DNA of 64,000 nt from Halobacillus_B rhizosphaerae (GTDB lineage: Bacteria; Bacillota; Bacilli; Bacillales; Halobacillaceae), in NCBI RefSeq assembly GCF_046719735.1, contig NZ_JAUTWQ010000011.1, forward strand, positions 1-64,000, in the 5' to 3' direction. The notes below the pieces were generated by a model, which was not told the origin of the DNA, did not search any database, and was given only the letters and a program-made list of their open reading frames with translations. Positions within the stretch are counted from its first letter, which is position 1. The number at the start of each line of letters is the position of its first letter. Below are positions 7,906-16,765 of the stretch, in pieces. The translations under genes and the position numbers were made by a program.

Positions 7906-8094
7906 GAAAACAGGAAGAGAACTTTAGAAAAGATCTTAAGTGTCCGTATTCTAAGAAATAATACTTTAAGGCAGGATTCCCAGTCTTATACAATCAGCAT
8001 ACGGACAACTGTTTTTCTAAAGATGTTCCTTTTTTTTCGTAAATGGGTGTTGGCTGTCCCTTTTCTCCGGTGAGAATATGAGGAGGACAACACA

Positions 8095-9897
8095 ATGTGT
8101 GGAATAGTAGGATATATTGGACAAAAAGATACAAAGGAAATTTTATTGAATGGACTTGAGAAACTAGAATATCGAGGGTATGATTCAGCAGGCATCGCTA
8201 CTTTAAATAACGACGGTGTGAAGGTCTCGAAGGTTAAAGGCCGGATTGCTTCTTTACGTGAAGCTGTAGATGCAAATGTGAAGGCAACGATGGGAATTGG
8301 TCATACGCGCTGGGCGACTCACGGGGCACCAAGTGTAGAGAATGCTCACCCGCACCAGAGTGCCTCTGACCGTTTCACTATTGTTCATAACGGAGTCATT
8401 GAAAACTATGTAGATATCCGTGATGAATACCTTGCAGGTGTGGAATTGCAGAGCGAGACGGATACTGAAATCATCGTACAGTTAATCGAAATTCTTCATA
8501 ATGAATTAAAGGATGTAGAAGCGGCCTTCCGTAAAGCTGTTCAATTACTGAGTGGCTCTTATGCAATTGCTTTAATCGACAGAGAAGATGCAGAAAGAAT
8601 TTATGTAGCTAAGAATAAAAGCCCGCTTCTTATTGGTCTTGGTGATGATTTCAATGTAGTGGCCAGCGATTCAATGGCAGCTCTTCATGTGACTGATAAA
8701 TTTCTTGAATTAATGGATAAAGAGACCGTCGTTCTTAAGCGTGAAGGTGTGGAAATTAAGGATCCAGAAGGAAACCTTATTACCCGCGAACCATTCACGG
8801 CAGAACTTGATGCTGCGGATATTGAAAAAGGAACGTATCCTCACTTCATGTTAAAAGAAATCGATGAGCAGCCTTTCGTTATTCGCAGAATTATTCAGGA
8901 ATACCAGGATGAAAATGATCAAATTAAATTGGATCCTGAAGTGCGTCAGGCAATGAAAGAGTGTGACCGTATTTATATCATTGCTGCGGGTACCAGCTAC
9001 CATGCAGGACTATTGGGTAAGCAATTCATTGAAAAGCTTGCAAATATCCCAGTTGAAGTCCATGTGGCCAGCGAGTTCTCCTATAACATGCCGCTTCTAT
9101 CTGAAAAGCCTTTATTCATCTACATTTCTCAAAGCGGGGAAACGGCAGACAGCCGTTCCGTACTAGTCCAGACAAAAGAACTTGGTCATCCAGCACTAAC
9201 AATTACGAATGTGCCTGGATCCACCCTTTCCCGGGAAGCGGATTACACACTGCATTTACATGCAGGTCCAGAAATTGCTGTAGCTTCAACTAAAGCTTAT
9301 ACGGCACAGATGGCCGTGCTTACGATATTAGCTGTGGATACAGCTCGGGCTAAGAACATTCCATTAGAATTCGACCCTATGCAGGAACTTGCCATTGTTG
9401 CCAATGCAATGGAAGCGATGAATGATCAAAAAGAAGAATTAGAGCAGCTGGCTAGTGATTATCTAACTATTACGCGTAACTGTTTCTTTATCGGACGCGG
9501 AATTGATTACTATGTTGGTCTGGAAGGTTCATTAAAATTAAAAGAAATTTCTTATATCCAGGCAGAAGGATTTGCTGGAGGGGAATTAAAACACGGTACG
9601 ATTGCACTGATCGAAGATGGAACTCCTGTGATTGCTCTTGCTACTCAGGAGAATGTAAACTACTCCATTCGCGGCAACGTACAGGAAGTAGAGGCACGTG
9701 GTGCGAATAGTATGATTATCAGCATGAAGGGGCTGGATAAAGAGGGCGATGCTTTCGTTATCCCACAGGTTCATGAACTCTTAACTCCGCTGGCATCAGT
9801 TATTCCAATGCAGTTAATTTCTTACTATGCAGCGCTTCATCGTGATTGCGATGTTGATAAGCCTCGAAACTTAGCTAAAAGTGTAACGGTAGAATAG
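8095..9897 (+). CDS. glmS: Glutamine-fructose-6-phosphate aminotransferase (isomerizing)
   Basis: GlmS makes glucosamine-6-phosphate from fructose-6-phosphate and glutamine, the entry step to amino sugars. The 600-residue protein starts MCGIVGYIG, so Cys2 becomes the N-terminal nucleophile of the class II amidotransferase domain (to about residue 230). Two SIS sugar-isomerase domains follow, with SQSGETADS near 350 and the C-terminal DKPRNLAKSVTVE. The start follows ATGAGGAGG. It is controlled by the ribozyme in its leader and closes the cdaA-glmM-glmS block. Confidence 0.97.
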   Translation: MCGIVGYIGQKDTKEILLNGLEKLEYRGYDSAGIATLNNDGVKVSKVKGRIASLREAVDANVKATMGIGHTRWATHGAPSVENAHPHQSASDRFTIVHNGVIENYVDIRDEYLAGVELQSETDTEIIVQLIEILHNELKDVEAAFRKAVQLLSGSYAIALIDREDAERIYVAKNKSPLLIGLGDDFNVVASDSMAALHVTDKFLELMDKETVVLKREGVEIKDPEGNLITREPFTAELDAADIEKGTYPHFMLKEIDEQPFVIRRIIQEYQDENDQIKLDPEVRQAMKECDRIYIIAAGTSYHAGLLGKQFIEKLANIPVEVHVASEFSYNMPLLSEKPLFIYISQSGETADSRSVLVQTKELGHPALTITNVPGSTLSREADYTLHLHAGPEIAVASTKAYTAQMAVLTILAVDTARAKNIPLEFDPMQELAIVANAMEAMNDQKEELEQLASDYLTITRNCFFIGRGIDYYVGLEGSLKLKEISYIQAEGFAGGELKHGTIALIEDGTPVIALATQENVNYSIRGNVQEVEARGANSMIISMKGLDKEGDAFVIPQVHELLTPLASVIPMQLISYYAALHRDCDVDKPRNLAKSVTVE

Positions 9898-9912
9898 GAA
9901 CGATTGAATAGG

Positions 9913-9950
9913 AACGCTTGAGTCTTTCTGTGACTCAAGCGTTTTTCCTT
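9913..9950 (+). terminator. Terminator after glmS
   Basis: Stem ACGCTTGAGTC/GACTCAAGCG with a 7-base loop, followed by TTTTTCCTTTT. Confidence 0.92.
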
Positions 9951-10059
9951 TTCTCTGAAAAGGGTGAAGAGTAACGAGTTCAAATAGAAAAGGCTGGGAA
10001 TAGTAAGGAACAGAGCCTCATCGTGAAGAATTGAAAAAAATGAAATCGCAGAAACGATA

Positions 10060-10100
10060 AAGAAGGCAAGCCAGTTTCTCCTGGCTTGCCTTCTTTATCT
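10060..10100. terminator. Bidirectional terminator at the 3' end of yabR
   Basis: A perfect 15-bp stem AAGAAGGCAAGCCAG/CTGGCTTGCCTTCTT with a 6-base loop ends 17 bases from the yabR stop codon. The flanking bases are AT-rich on both sides. Confidence 0.85.
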
Positions 10101-10116
10101 ATAGGTGCGTATCCAA

Positions 10117-10551
10117 TTATCCGCGTCTTCCGCCTCGACCGCCTTGTTTTGATTCAGTGCTTCTCTTAAGAGTAGATAAGTTTTCTTCACTAGTCTTTAA
10201 GAATTGAGCCATTTTATCTTCAAAACTTTCCTTAGGCTTATAGCCGCCTTTGGATGGGCGAGCATTTCTTCCTTGACCGGAAGGGCGTTTGGAATATGAT
10301 GAGCTTTTTCTTTCAGGTTTATCTACCGTTTGTTTAATGGACAAGGCCGTTTTACCATCTTTTACACTAATGACTTTCACTTCAATCTCGTCTCCGACAG
10401 TCAGATGATCATTAACATCCTTTACGTAACTGTCTGCAACTTCACTGATATGAACAAGTCCTGTGGTGCCGCCTGGCAATTCTACGAATGCGCCAAAATT
10501 AGTGATTCCTGTAACCTTACCTTGTACCTTGCTGCCTACTTCAATGGACAA
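10117..10551 (-). CDS. yabR: S1 domain RNA-binding protein, YabR-like
   Basis: A 144-residue protein with one S1 RNA-binding domain (about residues 1-75, with GKVTGITNFGAFVELPGG and GLVHISEVAD) and a basic, Ser/Gly-rich tail ending GGRGGRRG. The N-terminus and the KESFEDKMAQFLK...LSSLKR-type tail resemble YabR of B. subtilis, which there follows divIC. Here it stands alone beside glmS, so it may be a second copy or a relocated gene. The start is a TTG behind AGGGGGA, which gives the family N-terminus MSIEVGSK. A good promoter lies upstream. Confidence 0.85.
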   Translation of the reverse strand: MSIEVGSKVQGKVTGITNFGAFVELPGGTTGLVHISEVADSYVKDVNDHLTVGDEIEVKVISVKDGKTALSIKQTVDKPERKSSSYSKRPSGQGRNARPSKGGYKPKESFEDKMAQFLKTSEENLSTLKRSTESKQGGRGGRRG

Positions 10552-10586
10552 AAAAAGTTCCCCCTAGCTAATTTTAAAACCACTTA

Positions 10587-10615
10587 ATTATAACAATTAT
10601 TTGGTAATGTTGCAA
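10587..10615 (-). promoter_or_regulatory. Sigma-A promoter of the yabR-like gene
   Basis: On the minus strand TTGCAA (10615-10610) and TATAAT (10592-10587) are separated by exactly 17 bases, 36 bases before the TTG start codon. Confidence 0.75.
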
Positions 10616-10657
10616 ATGGCTTTTGATGGTTAAAAGTATATCATTATACAACCTTTT

Positions 10658-11878
10658 TTAAAAGCTGCTAAACCACACCCCAATACCTGTGCCAATGTAA
10701 TTGCCGACAATATATCCTAAAGTTCCTACAAGTAAAATGGGAATAACTAGCTTCGTCCATCCTTTTGCTATAGCCATAGCGGCAGCTGTAGTTGGACCGC
10801 CAATATTTGCATTGGAAGCGACAATGACTTCTTCTAAACTAAAATTAAATACCTTGCCTAACAAAAAAGACATCAACATATTACTGAGAACAACGATAAA
10901 TACAAAAACCAGGAGCAGTGGAGCATTTTGGAAGATGAGCATGATCGAAGCTGGTATTCCAATCACCACGAAGAAAATGTAAATTAAGTAAGTCCCAATT
11001 TCCTGGGCCCCTTGAATACTTTCGAAGTATTTTGGGAAAACGGTCACCGTAATCATGGTCAGTGTAGTCAGCATGAGGTAGTTATCCCCTAGCAGTCCAT
11101 TAAGAAAATTGAAGAAGAAGTTAACCTCATCCCCGGAAGGAATCAGGTTATCCAGCCAGCCAGCGATAAAAAAGGAAGCAGCTACAATGGCAAATGCAGT
11201 GCCGACAGCCAGTCCGATATCCTGTAACGACATTTCTTTTCTGCCCCAATAGGAAGCGGCTTCTGTTTCATTTGTGTCTTTCTCGTTATTACGTTGTTTC
11301 ACCGAGTAAGGTGTTCTGAAATTTTTGCTGAAAAAACGGATGGCAGGAATAGTCATGAGTACGAAGAAATATAAGGCCATCATTAAATTATCAGCAACTA
11401 CAGCAGATGAGACCAATTCACCTGGAGCTTCAAATTTGGTAGAAAGAGCAGCAAAGTTTACGCCGCCCCCTATATAGGAACCAGTCATCATTGCTCCGAC
11501 CTTATCCAAGCCAGGGACCAATTTACGTAAAAGGAAAAAACCAATGATGGAGCCCGTAACTGTACCGGCAGCACTTAGGAAGAAGATGAGCAGGAGTCTG
11601 CCGCTTTCGTTCCATATTTTTTTAATATTTGCCTTAAAAAGGAGAAGGGGAATAGCTAAAGGAACGACATAATTCCAAACCGTATCGTACGCAGGAGACT
11701 CTAGAGGGATGATTTGCAGGTTTGCAAGCAGCATTGCACCCACTAGGGCAATAATCGCTCCTGAGACCTTGGAGGCCCATTTGAAATTTTGTTCAAGATA
11801 GATACTTATGGCAGCCCATCCTGCTAGAAATGCCCATAAAATCCATATATCATCCGATTGAACTAGTGTATGATTCAT
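10658..11878 (-). CDS. DUF819 family membrane transporter-like protein (YjcL-like)
   Basis: A polytopic membrane protein of about 406 residues, recognised as the DUF819/YjcL family. It has some 10-12 hydrophobic segments, the glycine-rich MMTGSYIGGGVNFAAL stretch near 135-150 and a C-terminal NANIGGPTTAAAMA motif. The repeated GG-N signatures in two halves suggest an inverted-repeat transporter fold; the substrate is unknown. Two ATGs compete: 11884 is only one base from GGAGG, while 11878 has a 7-base spacing, so the latter was chosen. The gene stands alone with no clear terminator behind it. Confidence 0.85.
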   Translation of the reverse strand: MNHTLVQSDDIWILWAFLAGWAAISIYLEQNFKWASKVSGAIIALVGAMLLANLQIIPLESPAYDTVWNYVVPLAIPLLLFKANIKKIWNESGRLLLIFFLSAAGTVTGSIIGFFLLRKLVPGLDKVGAMMTGSYIGGGVNFAALSTKFEAPGELVSSAVVADNLMMALYFFVLMTIPAIRFFSKNFRTPYSVKQRNNEKDTNETEAASYWGRKEMSLQDIGLAVGTAFAIVAASFFIAGWLDNLIPSGDEVNFFFNFLNGLLGDNYLMLTTLTMITVTVFPKYFESIQGAQEIGTYLIYIFFVVIGIPASIMLIFQNAPLLLVFVFIVVLSNMLMSFLLGKVFNFSLEEVIVASNANIGGPTTAAAMAIAKGWTKLVIPILLVGTLGYIVGNYIGTGIGVWFSSF

Positions 11879-12048
11879 GTCCATGCCTCCTATTTTAGTA
11901 TAGTATTCTATCAGGATTGACAGGAGGGCTCAATCAGACGTTCTTCCTTTTTTTGAAAAATAAGGAAATGAGGCATCGTTTCCGCAGTTTGTAGCAGAGA
12001 TTTAATAATGAAATGCGCTAACCGCTGCTGAAAGAGACTTTTTCATAC

Positions 12049-12078
12049 AAAAAAAGCTGACCGCTAATGCGGCCAGCC
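12049..12078 (-). terminator. Terminator of the carbonic-anhydrase-like gene
   Basis: Read on the minus strand: GCTGGCCGC, loop ATTA, GCGGTCAGC and a run of seven T, 8 bases after the stop codon. Confidence 0.9.
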
Positions 12079-12085
12079 GTAAAAG

Positions 12086-12466
12086 TTATTTCACTCGTTC
12101 AACTTCCCAGTTTTCATTCACATAAAGACCAAGCACGTCCATAGGGAATCCCCATCCATGAATGATATCCATTGATTTTTTAATTTGCTCTAATTTTTCC
12201 TCTTTTGGAATAGGGTTTCCTGCACAATCATGGTGTCCGATAATCGCGATTGCCTCTGAACCATGAGCTTCCTGTGATACGCGAACTTTCGCCTTAATGA
12301 GCTCGATTTCTTCAGCACCATCGGAAAGAAGAACCCCGTTAGGTCCTGCTGCGGTGATCATGTCTATGTAAGGCACGGAAAATTCATTTTTCATCCATTC
12401 GATCACTGGAAGCTGAACTCTTCCATCCATACAATTAATAGCTGTAACAAATTTAGATTGAGACAT
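12086..12466 (-). CDS. Small beta-carbonic-anhydrase-like protein
   Basis: A 126-residue protein with the zinc-site signature of beta-type carbonic anhydrases: C12-x-D14-x-R16 (NCMDGR) and H78-x-x-C81 (HHDC). True beta-carbonic anhydrases are around 190-220 residues; this short form lacks the N-terminal helices and fits the small carbonic-anhydrase-like group whose activity is mostly unproven. The start follows GGAGGG. It is divergent from the GNAT gene and has its own terminator. A role in CO2/bicarbonate balance is possible but not shown. Confidence 0.75.
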   Translation of the reverse strand: MSQSKFVTAINCMDGRVQLPVIEWMKNEFSVPYIDMITAAGPNGVLLSDGAEEIELIKAKVRVSQEAHGSEAIAIIGHHDCAGNPIPKEEKLEQIKKSMDIIHGWGFPMDVLGLYVNENWEVERVK

Positions 12467-12695
12467 AGACTATCCCTCCAAGTAATTTTTATGAGTGTTG
12501 AGCTTCAAGAACCCAAAGCTTATTAAAAAAAGTATAGCTTACCTCTCCAGGAGTTTCAAACAATAGAAAAGTCTTAGGTTAACTTCTTTTATTCTACCAT
12601 TCCCTACTGTTTACTGGTAATCTTAACCTACAGACCAGCAAGAGTAACAGAGGAACTTGGGATTTGAATCGATGGTAAGGAAGGAGAAGATGAGG

Positions 12696-13259
12696 ATGAA
12701 TAAAATCTTACTTAAATTTCCCCACGAATTTACGACAGACCGACTCGTAATCAGGTTGCCTATGTCAGGAGACGGCAAGGTTGTACATAATGCGTTACAA
12801 GCTTCTATCAATGAATTGAAGCCGTGGATGCCTTTTGCCCAAAAGGATCAGACCGAGGAAGAAACGGAAATTAATATCCGGGAATCTCATATTAAATTTC
12901 TTAAACGAGAGGATTTAAGATTTCTGGTCTTTCATAAAGAAACGGGCGAGTTTATTTGCTCCTCAGGGCTGCACCGAATTCATTGGGGTGTACCTAAGTT
13001 TGAAATTGGCTATTGGACAGACACTCGCTATTGCGGAAAAGGGTATACAACTGAAGCAGTGGCAGGATTAACAGACTTCGCTTTCAAAGAATTAAAAGCG
13101 AAACGTGTGGAAATAAAATGTGATACGAAAAATAGGAAGAGCAGAGCGATTCCGGAAAGACTGGGGTTTCATTTAGACGCCATTTTAGAAAATGATGACT
13201 TATCCGTTGATGAACAGGAACTTAGGGATACGTGCATTTATTCAAAGGTCAAATTGTAG
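12696..13259 (+). CDS. GNAT family N-acetyltransferase (RimJ/RimL-like)
   Basis: A 187-residue GNAT protein of the ribosomal-protein-acetyltransferase type. It has the N-terminal TDRLVIRLP strand, the central FEIGYWTDTRYCGKGYTTEAV stretch that holds the acetyl-CoA pyrophosphate loop (R/Q-x-x-G-x-G/A version CGKGY) and the NxxSRxxxERLGF motif with SRAIPERLGF. Several starts are possible; the ATG at 12696 has the best distance (9 bases) from AAGGAG. Its stop lies 11 bases before the next ATG, so the two are probably one operon. The substrate is unknown. Confidence 0.85.
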   Translation: MNKILLKFPHEFTTDRLVIRLPMSGDGKVVHNALQASINELKPWMPFAQKDQTEEETEINIRESHIKFLKREDLRFLVFHKETGEFICSSGLHRIHWGVPKFEIGYWTDTRYCGKGYTTEAVAGLTDFAFKELKAKRVEIKCDTKNRKSRAIPERLGFHLDAILENDDLSVDEQELRDTCIYSKVKL

Positions 13260-13270
13260 GGAGTGTTTCT

Positions 13271-13939
13271 ATGAATAAGGTGATTGTGTCCTGGAGTGGT
13301 GGAAAGGATAGTGCTTTCGCTCTTTATGTATTGTCGAAACAGAAGGACGTTCAAGTGAGTGGGTTATTGTCGACGACTTCTGAGAAGAGTGGCCGGCTGC
13401 CGATGCATGAGGTGAAACGAGAGTGGATTCATAAGCAGGCCGAAGCGCTGGGACTTCCGTTATATGAAGTTAAACTTCCCGAACAGGCTGACAATGCTGT
13501 TTACGAGCAGCGTATGAAAGAGCAGTTTGATACATTTAAAGCAGACGGAATGACTACTATTGTTCACGCTGATCTTTACTTGGAAGACATTCGACAATAT
13601 CGGGACAAGAATCTGGCTCAGGCTGGAATGACAGGATTATACCCTTTGTGGAAACGAGATACCCTAGAAGTTGCAAAAGAATTTGTGGACGGAGGATTTC
13701 AGGCGATCGTTACCACAGTAGATAAGGAGAAACTACCGAAAGAAATGGCGGGGCAATTGTTTGATGAATCGTTCTTAGAGGCTCTTCCTGATACGGTTGA
13801 TCCGTGCGGGGAAAGGGGAGAATTTCATACCTTTGTGTTTGATGGACCGATCTTCCACACTCCTGTCCGCGTAAAGGCAGGACAGCGGTTCGAGACGTTT
13901 GGGGGTCAATTTGCTCATGCAGAGTTAGCAGCATGGTAG
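13271..13939 (+). CDS. Dph6-related ATP pyrophosphatase (adenine nucleotide alpha hydrolase)
   Basis: A 222-residue member of the ATP-binding domain 4 / diphthine-ammonia ligase-like family. The PP-loop SGGKDS (residues 8-13) binds ATP, and the family motifs HADLYLEDIRQYRD and GLYPLWKRDT are present. In eukaryotes and archaea relatives amidate diphthine on EF-2, which bacteria lack, so the bacterial substrate is unknown. The ATG at 13271 follows TAGGGAG and starts directly at the PP-loop strand; an in-frame ATG at 13232 lies inside the GNAT gene. It is translationally close to the preceding acetyltransferase. Confidence 0.85.
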   Translation: MNKVIVSWSGGKDSAFALYVLSKQKDVQVSGLLSTTSEKSGRLPMHEVKREWIHKQAEALGLPLYEVKLPEQADNAVYEQRMKEQFDTFKADGMTTIVHADLYLEDIRQYRDKNLAQAGMTGLYPLWKRDTLEVAKEFVDGGFQAIVTTVDKEKLPKEMAGQLFDESFLEALPDTVDPCGERGEFHTFVFDGPIFHTPVRVKAGQRFETFGGQFAHAELAAW

Positions 13940-14006
13940 ATAAACCTGCTTGCCAATGCAAAGGTGTTGTAATCTGACAAAATATCTTAAATTAGCAATC
14001 TATTAT

Positions 14007-14035
14007 TTGACAGCGGTTTCATAATGGGTTATTCT
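14007..14035 (+). promoter_or_regulatory. glpFK promoter with overlapping CcpA site (cre)
   Basis: TTGACA (14007-14012), a 17-base spacer and TATTCT (14030-14035) form a strong sigma-A promoter. The stretch TGACAGCGGTTTCA (14008-14021) matches the cre consensus TGWAANCGNTNWCA at all but one defined position and covers the -35, as expected for catabolite repression of glycerol uptake. Confidence 0.8.
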
Positions 14036-14071
14036 AATTAACAACAAGTTAACAATGTGACGGAGAATTAG

Positions 14072-14139
14072 AGACTCACACGAACATTAGCACTTTTGGT
14101 CACCAATAAGTGCTGTGGATACGTGTGGGTCTTTTTTTG
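14072..14139 (+). promoter_or_regulatory. GlpP-type antitermination leader of glpFK
   Basis: Between the promoter and glpF a long hairpin has outer arms AGACTCACACG and CGTGTGGGTCT and an inner helix AGCACTT/AAGTGCT, followed by seven T. This is a full terminator inside the leader, as in B. subtilis glp operons where GlpP with glycerol-3-phosphate allows read-through. No glpP gene is in the window. Confidence 0.85.
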
Positions 14140-14171
14140 TTCCTAACGTTAACAAAAAAGGAGTGGATAGA

Positions 14172-15002
14172 ATGTCAGAGTTTGCTGCAGAACTGATTGG
14201 CACAATGATTCTTATAATTCTAGGAGGCGGCGTTGTAGGCGGTGTTGTTTTGAAAGGATCAAAGGCGGAGGGCTCCGACTGGGTCGTCATTACGATTGGC
14301 TGGGGTCTTGCCGTTACGATGGGGGTTTACGCTGTTGGTAATTTTACAGGAGCCCACATTAATCCGGCTGTTACGATTGGCTTTGCTGTGGCCGGGGAGT
14401 TCCCTTGGTCGAAGGTGCCACTTTATATCACAGCTCAAATGCTTGGAGCTATGATTGGAGCGGGGATTGTATTCTTGAATTATTTACCTCACTGGAGGGA
14501 AACGAAAGATAAGGCGGCGAAACTGGCAGTATTTTCAACCGATCCCGCGATACGCAGTCCTTTCTCAAATTTAGTGAGTGAGATTGTCGGTACTTTTGTC
14601 CTGTTAATGGGTTTGATGTTTATCGGAGCGAATGATTTCACAGAAGGGTTAAATCCACTTATCGTGGGTGCCTTAATTGTCGCTATCGGAATGTCTCTGG
14701 GAGGAGCAACTGGCTATGCAATCAACCCTGCGCGTGATTTAGGGCCGAGAATTGCTCATGCCCTGCTGCCGATTCCAGGAAAAGGAAGTTCCGACTGGAG
14801 TTATGCTTGGATCCCGATTGTAGGGCCGATCTTAGGGGGAACCTATGGAGCGGTTTTCTATAGAGCTTTATTTCTAGGTGAGTTTACGGTTTTATTCTGG
14901 GTACTGAGTGTAGTAATGCTAATTATTGTCGTAGGTGCTGCTAAATCTGAGCTTCAGAAAAAAGAAACAGCAGCTGACGAAATAGAAGAAAAAATAAGCT
15001 AA
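14172..15002 (+). CDS. glpF: Glycerol uptake facilitator
   Basis: An aquaglyceroporin of 276 residues that lets glycerol diffuse across the cell membrane. Six membrane segments and both pore loops with NPA signatures are visible: GAHINPAVTIG near 62-72 and GYAINPARDLGPR near 185-197. The Asp after the second NPA is typical of glycerol channels rather than water channels. The ATG at 14172 follows AAAAAAGGAGTGG; a longer in-frame start lies inside the leader terminator and was rejected. It is 16 bases before glpK in one operon. Confidence 0.95.
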   Translation: MSEFAAELIGTMILIILGGGVVGGVVLKGSKAEGSDWVVITIGWGLAVTMGVYAVGNFTGAHINPAVTIGFAVAGEFPWSKVPLYITAQMLGAMIGAGIVFLNYLPHWRETKDKAAKLAVFSTDPAIRSPFSNLVSEIVGTFVLLMGLMFIGANDFTEGLNPLIVGALIVAIGMSLGGATGYAINPARDLGPRIAHALLPIPGKGSSDWSYAWIPIVGPILGGTYGAVFYRALFLGEFTVLFWVLSVVMLIIVVGAAKSELQKKETAADEIEEKIS

Positions 15003-15018
15003 ATGGAGGGGAAGAAAC

Positions 15019-16512
15019 ATGAGTGAAAAATTTATTCTATCTTTAGACCAGGGAACAACCAGTTCAAGAGCTATTCTTTTTAATGAAGCAGGTGAAATTG
15101 TAGAAACTGGGCAGAAAGAGTTTGAGCAATTCTTTCCTAAGCCGGGTTGGGTCGAGCATGACGCGAATGAAATTTGGACCTCTGTTCTTTCTTGTATTGC
15201 TGATGTATTAAGAAAAGCAGACGTAGAACCGAATCAGATTGCCGGCATTGGAATTACCAATCAGCGGGAAACGACGGTTGTATGGGACAAAAATACAGGA
15301 AAACCTGTGTATAAAGCGATTGTCTGGCAATCCCGCCAGACCGAAGGAATTTGTAAAGAACTGCGTGAAAAAGGACATAACGACCTCTTTAGGGAGAAAA
15401 CAGGACTGCTTCTCGATCCTTATTTCTCCGGAACAAAGGTGAAGTGGATTTTAGATAACGTTGATGGCGCACGTGAGAAAGCAGAAAATGGGGACTTGCT
15501 GTTTGGAACCATTGATACTTGGCTTGTGCATAAGCTATCTGGAGGAAAAGCTCATATCACTGATTACTCGAATGCTTCCCGTACTCTTATGTTCAATATT
15601 TATGATTTAGAGTGGGATCAAGAATTACTTGATATCTTGACGGTACCTAAAAGCATGCTGCCAGAAGTAAAGCAGTCGTCTGAAGTGTATGCAAATACGG
15701 TTGATTATCATTTCTTTGGCGAAGAAGTACCGATTGCTGGTATTGCAGGTGACCAGCAGGCAGCTCTATTTGGGCAGGCTTGCTTTGAAAAAGGAATGGC
15801 GAAGAATACCTATGGTACAGGTTGTTTTATGCTTATGAACACTGGGGAAGAAGGAGTCAGCTCTGATAATGGACTGTTGACTACACTTGCATGGGGCGTA
15901 GATGGCAAAGTAGAATATGCCCTCGAAGGAAGTATCTTTGTGGCAGGCTCTGCTATTCAATGGCTGAGAGATGGATTGAAGTTAATTGAAAGTGCTCCCG
16001 ATAGTGAAAAAGATGCACTATCTGTGGAATCTACCGATGGAGTCTATATGGTTCCTGCTTTTGTCGGACTTGGAACGCCTTACTGGGACAGTGATGCTCG
16101 CGGCGCCATGTTTGGCTTAACGAGAGGAACTTCGAAAGAGCATATTGTCCGGGCAACTTTAGAGTCGCTTGCCTACCAGACGAAAGATGTGCTGGACGCT
16201 ATGATTGCTGACTCAGGTATTGACCTGAAAACGCTGCGAGTGGATGGAGGAGCAGTAAAGAATGATTTCTTAATGCAATTCCAAAGTGATATTTTGAGTG
16301 TGCCTGTCGAGCGTCCGCAAGTTCAAGAAACCACTGCCTTAGGGGCAGCCTACCTTGCCGGACTAGCTGTCGGCTACTGGAAAGATAAAAATGATATTGC
16401 TAAGCAATGGAATGTTGAAAAAACATTTGAAGAAAATATGGAAAAAGAAAAACGTGACGAGCTTTATAATGGCTGGAAAAAAGCTGTAGCAGCAACTAGA
16501 GAATTCAAATAA
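15019..16512 (+). CDS. glpK: Glycerol kinase
   Basis: GlpK phosphorylates glycerol to glycerol-3-phosphate with ATP, trapping what GlpF brings in; the product also induces the operon through GlpP. The FGGY-family protein of 497 residues has the N-terminal DQGTTSSRA phosphate loop, the NQRETTVVWD and WQSRQT glycerol-site motifs and the C-terminal DGGAVKNDFLMQ. His231 in YHFFG is the residue that HPr phosphorylates in other Firmicutes, giving PTS control. The start follows ATGGAGGGG. A strong terminator follows. Confidence 0.97.
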   Translation: MSEKFILSLDQGTTSSRAILFNEAGEIVETGQKEFEQFFPKPGWVEHDANEIWTSVLSCIADVLRKADVEPNQIAGIGITNQRETTVVWDKNTGKPVYKAIVWQSRQTEGICKELREKGHNDLFREKTGLLLDPYFSGTKVKWILDNVDGAREKAENGDLLFGTIDTWLVHKLSGGKAHITDYSNASRTLMFNIYDLEWDQELLDILTVPKSMLPEVKQSSEVYANTVDYHFFGEEVPIAGIAGDQQAALFGQACFEKGMAKNTYGTGCFMLMNTGEEGVSSDNGLLTTLAWGVDGKVEYALEGSIFVAGSAIQWLRDGLKLIESAPDSEKDALSVESTDGVYMVPAFVGLGTPYWDSDARGAMFGLTRGTSKEHIVRATLESLAYQTKDVLDAMIADSGIDLKTLRVDGGAVKNDFLMQFQSDILSVPVERPQVQETTALGAAYLAGLAVGYWKDKNDIAKQWNVEKTFEENMEKEKRDELYNGWKKAVAATREFK

Positions 16513-16518
16513 GTTTCC

Positions 16519-16556
16519 AAAAAATCCGGGAGGGAAGAGCTCCCGGATTTTTTTAT
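16519..16556 (+). terminator. Terminator of glpFK
   Basis: Stem AAATCCGGGA/TCCCGGATTT and a T run, directly after the glpK stop. Confidence 0.9.
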
Positions 16557-16634
16557 TTGTGTACATGAAAAAAGGGCTGACCTACAAGGGAACGGCCATA
16601 GCGTGAGTCTTCTTTAAATTTCTAGACATTTAAA

Positions 16635-16696
16635 CATAAAAAATCCGAACGATGATGGAAGAATGTCTGTAACATTTCCATCATCGTTCGGATTTA
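16635..16696. terminator. Terminator hairpin of the CCGAAC repeat family (downstream of yceI-like gene)
   Basis: A perfect 19-bp stem (16642-16660 with 16676-16694) has the core CCGAACGATGATGGAA and a 15-base loop. Six T follow on the minus strand, so it ends the YceI-like transcript. The same stem sequence recurs at 21.9 and 27.6 kb. Confidence 0.88.
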
Positions 16697-16765
16697 TAAA
16701 GGAGCAAAAGGTCCAATCCGCCGCTGACTTAGCCCGAAGGATCTAAACGCTCCTCTCCACTTTTG

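Noticed and set aside
7753..8073. A 106-codon open frame before glmS
   Set aside because: It overlaps the glmS ribozyme and its leader; the conserved bases are explained by RNA structure, and the product resembles nothing.
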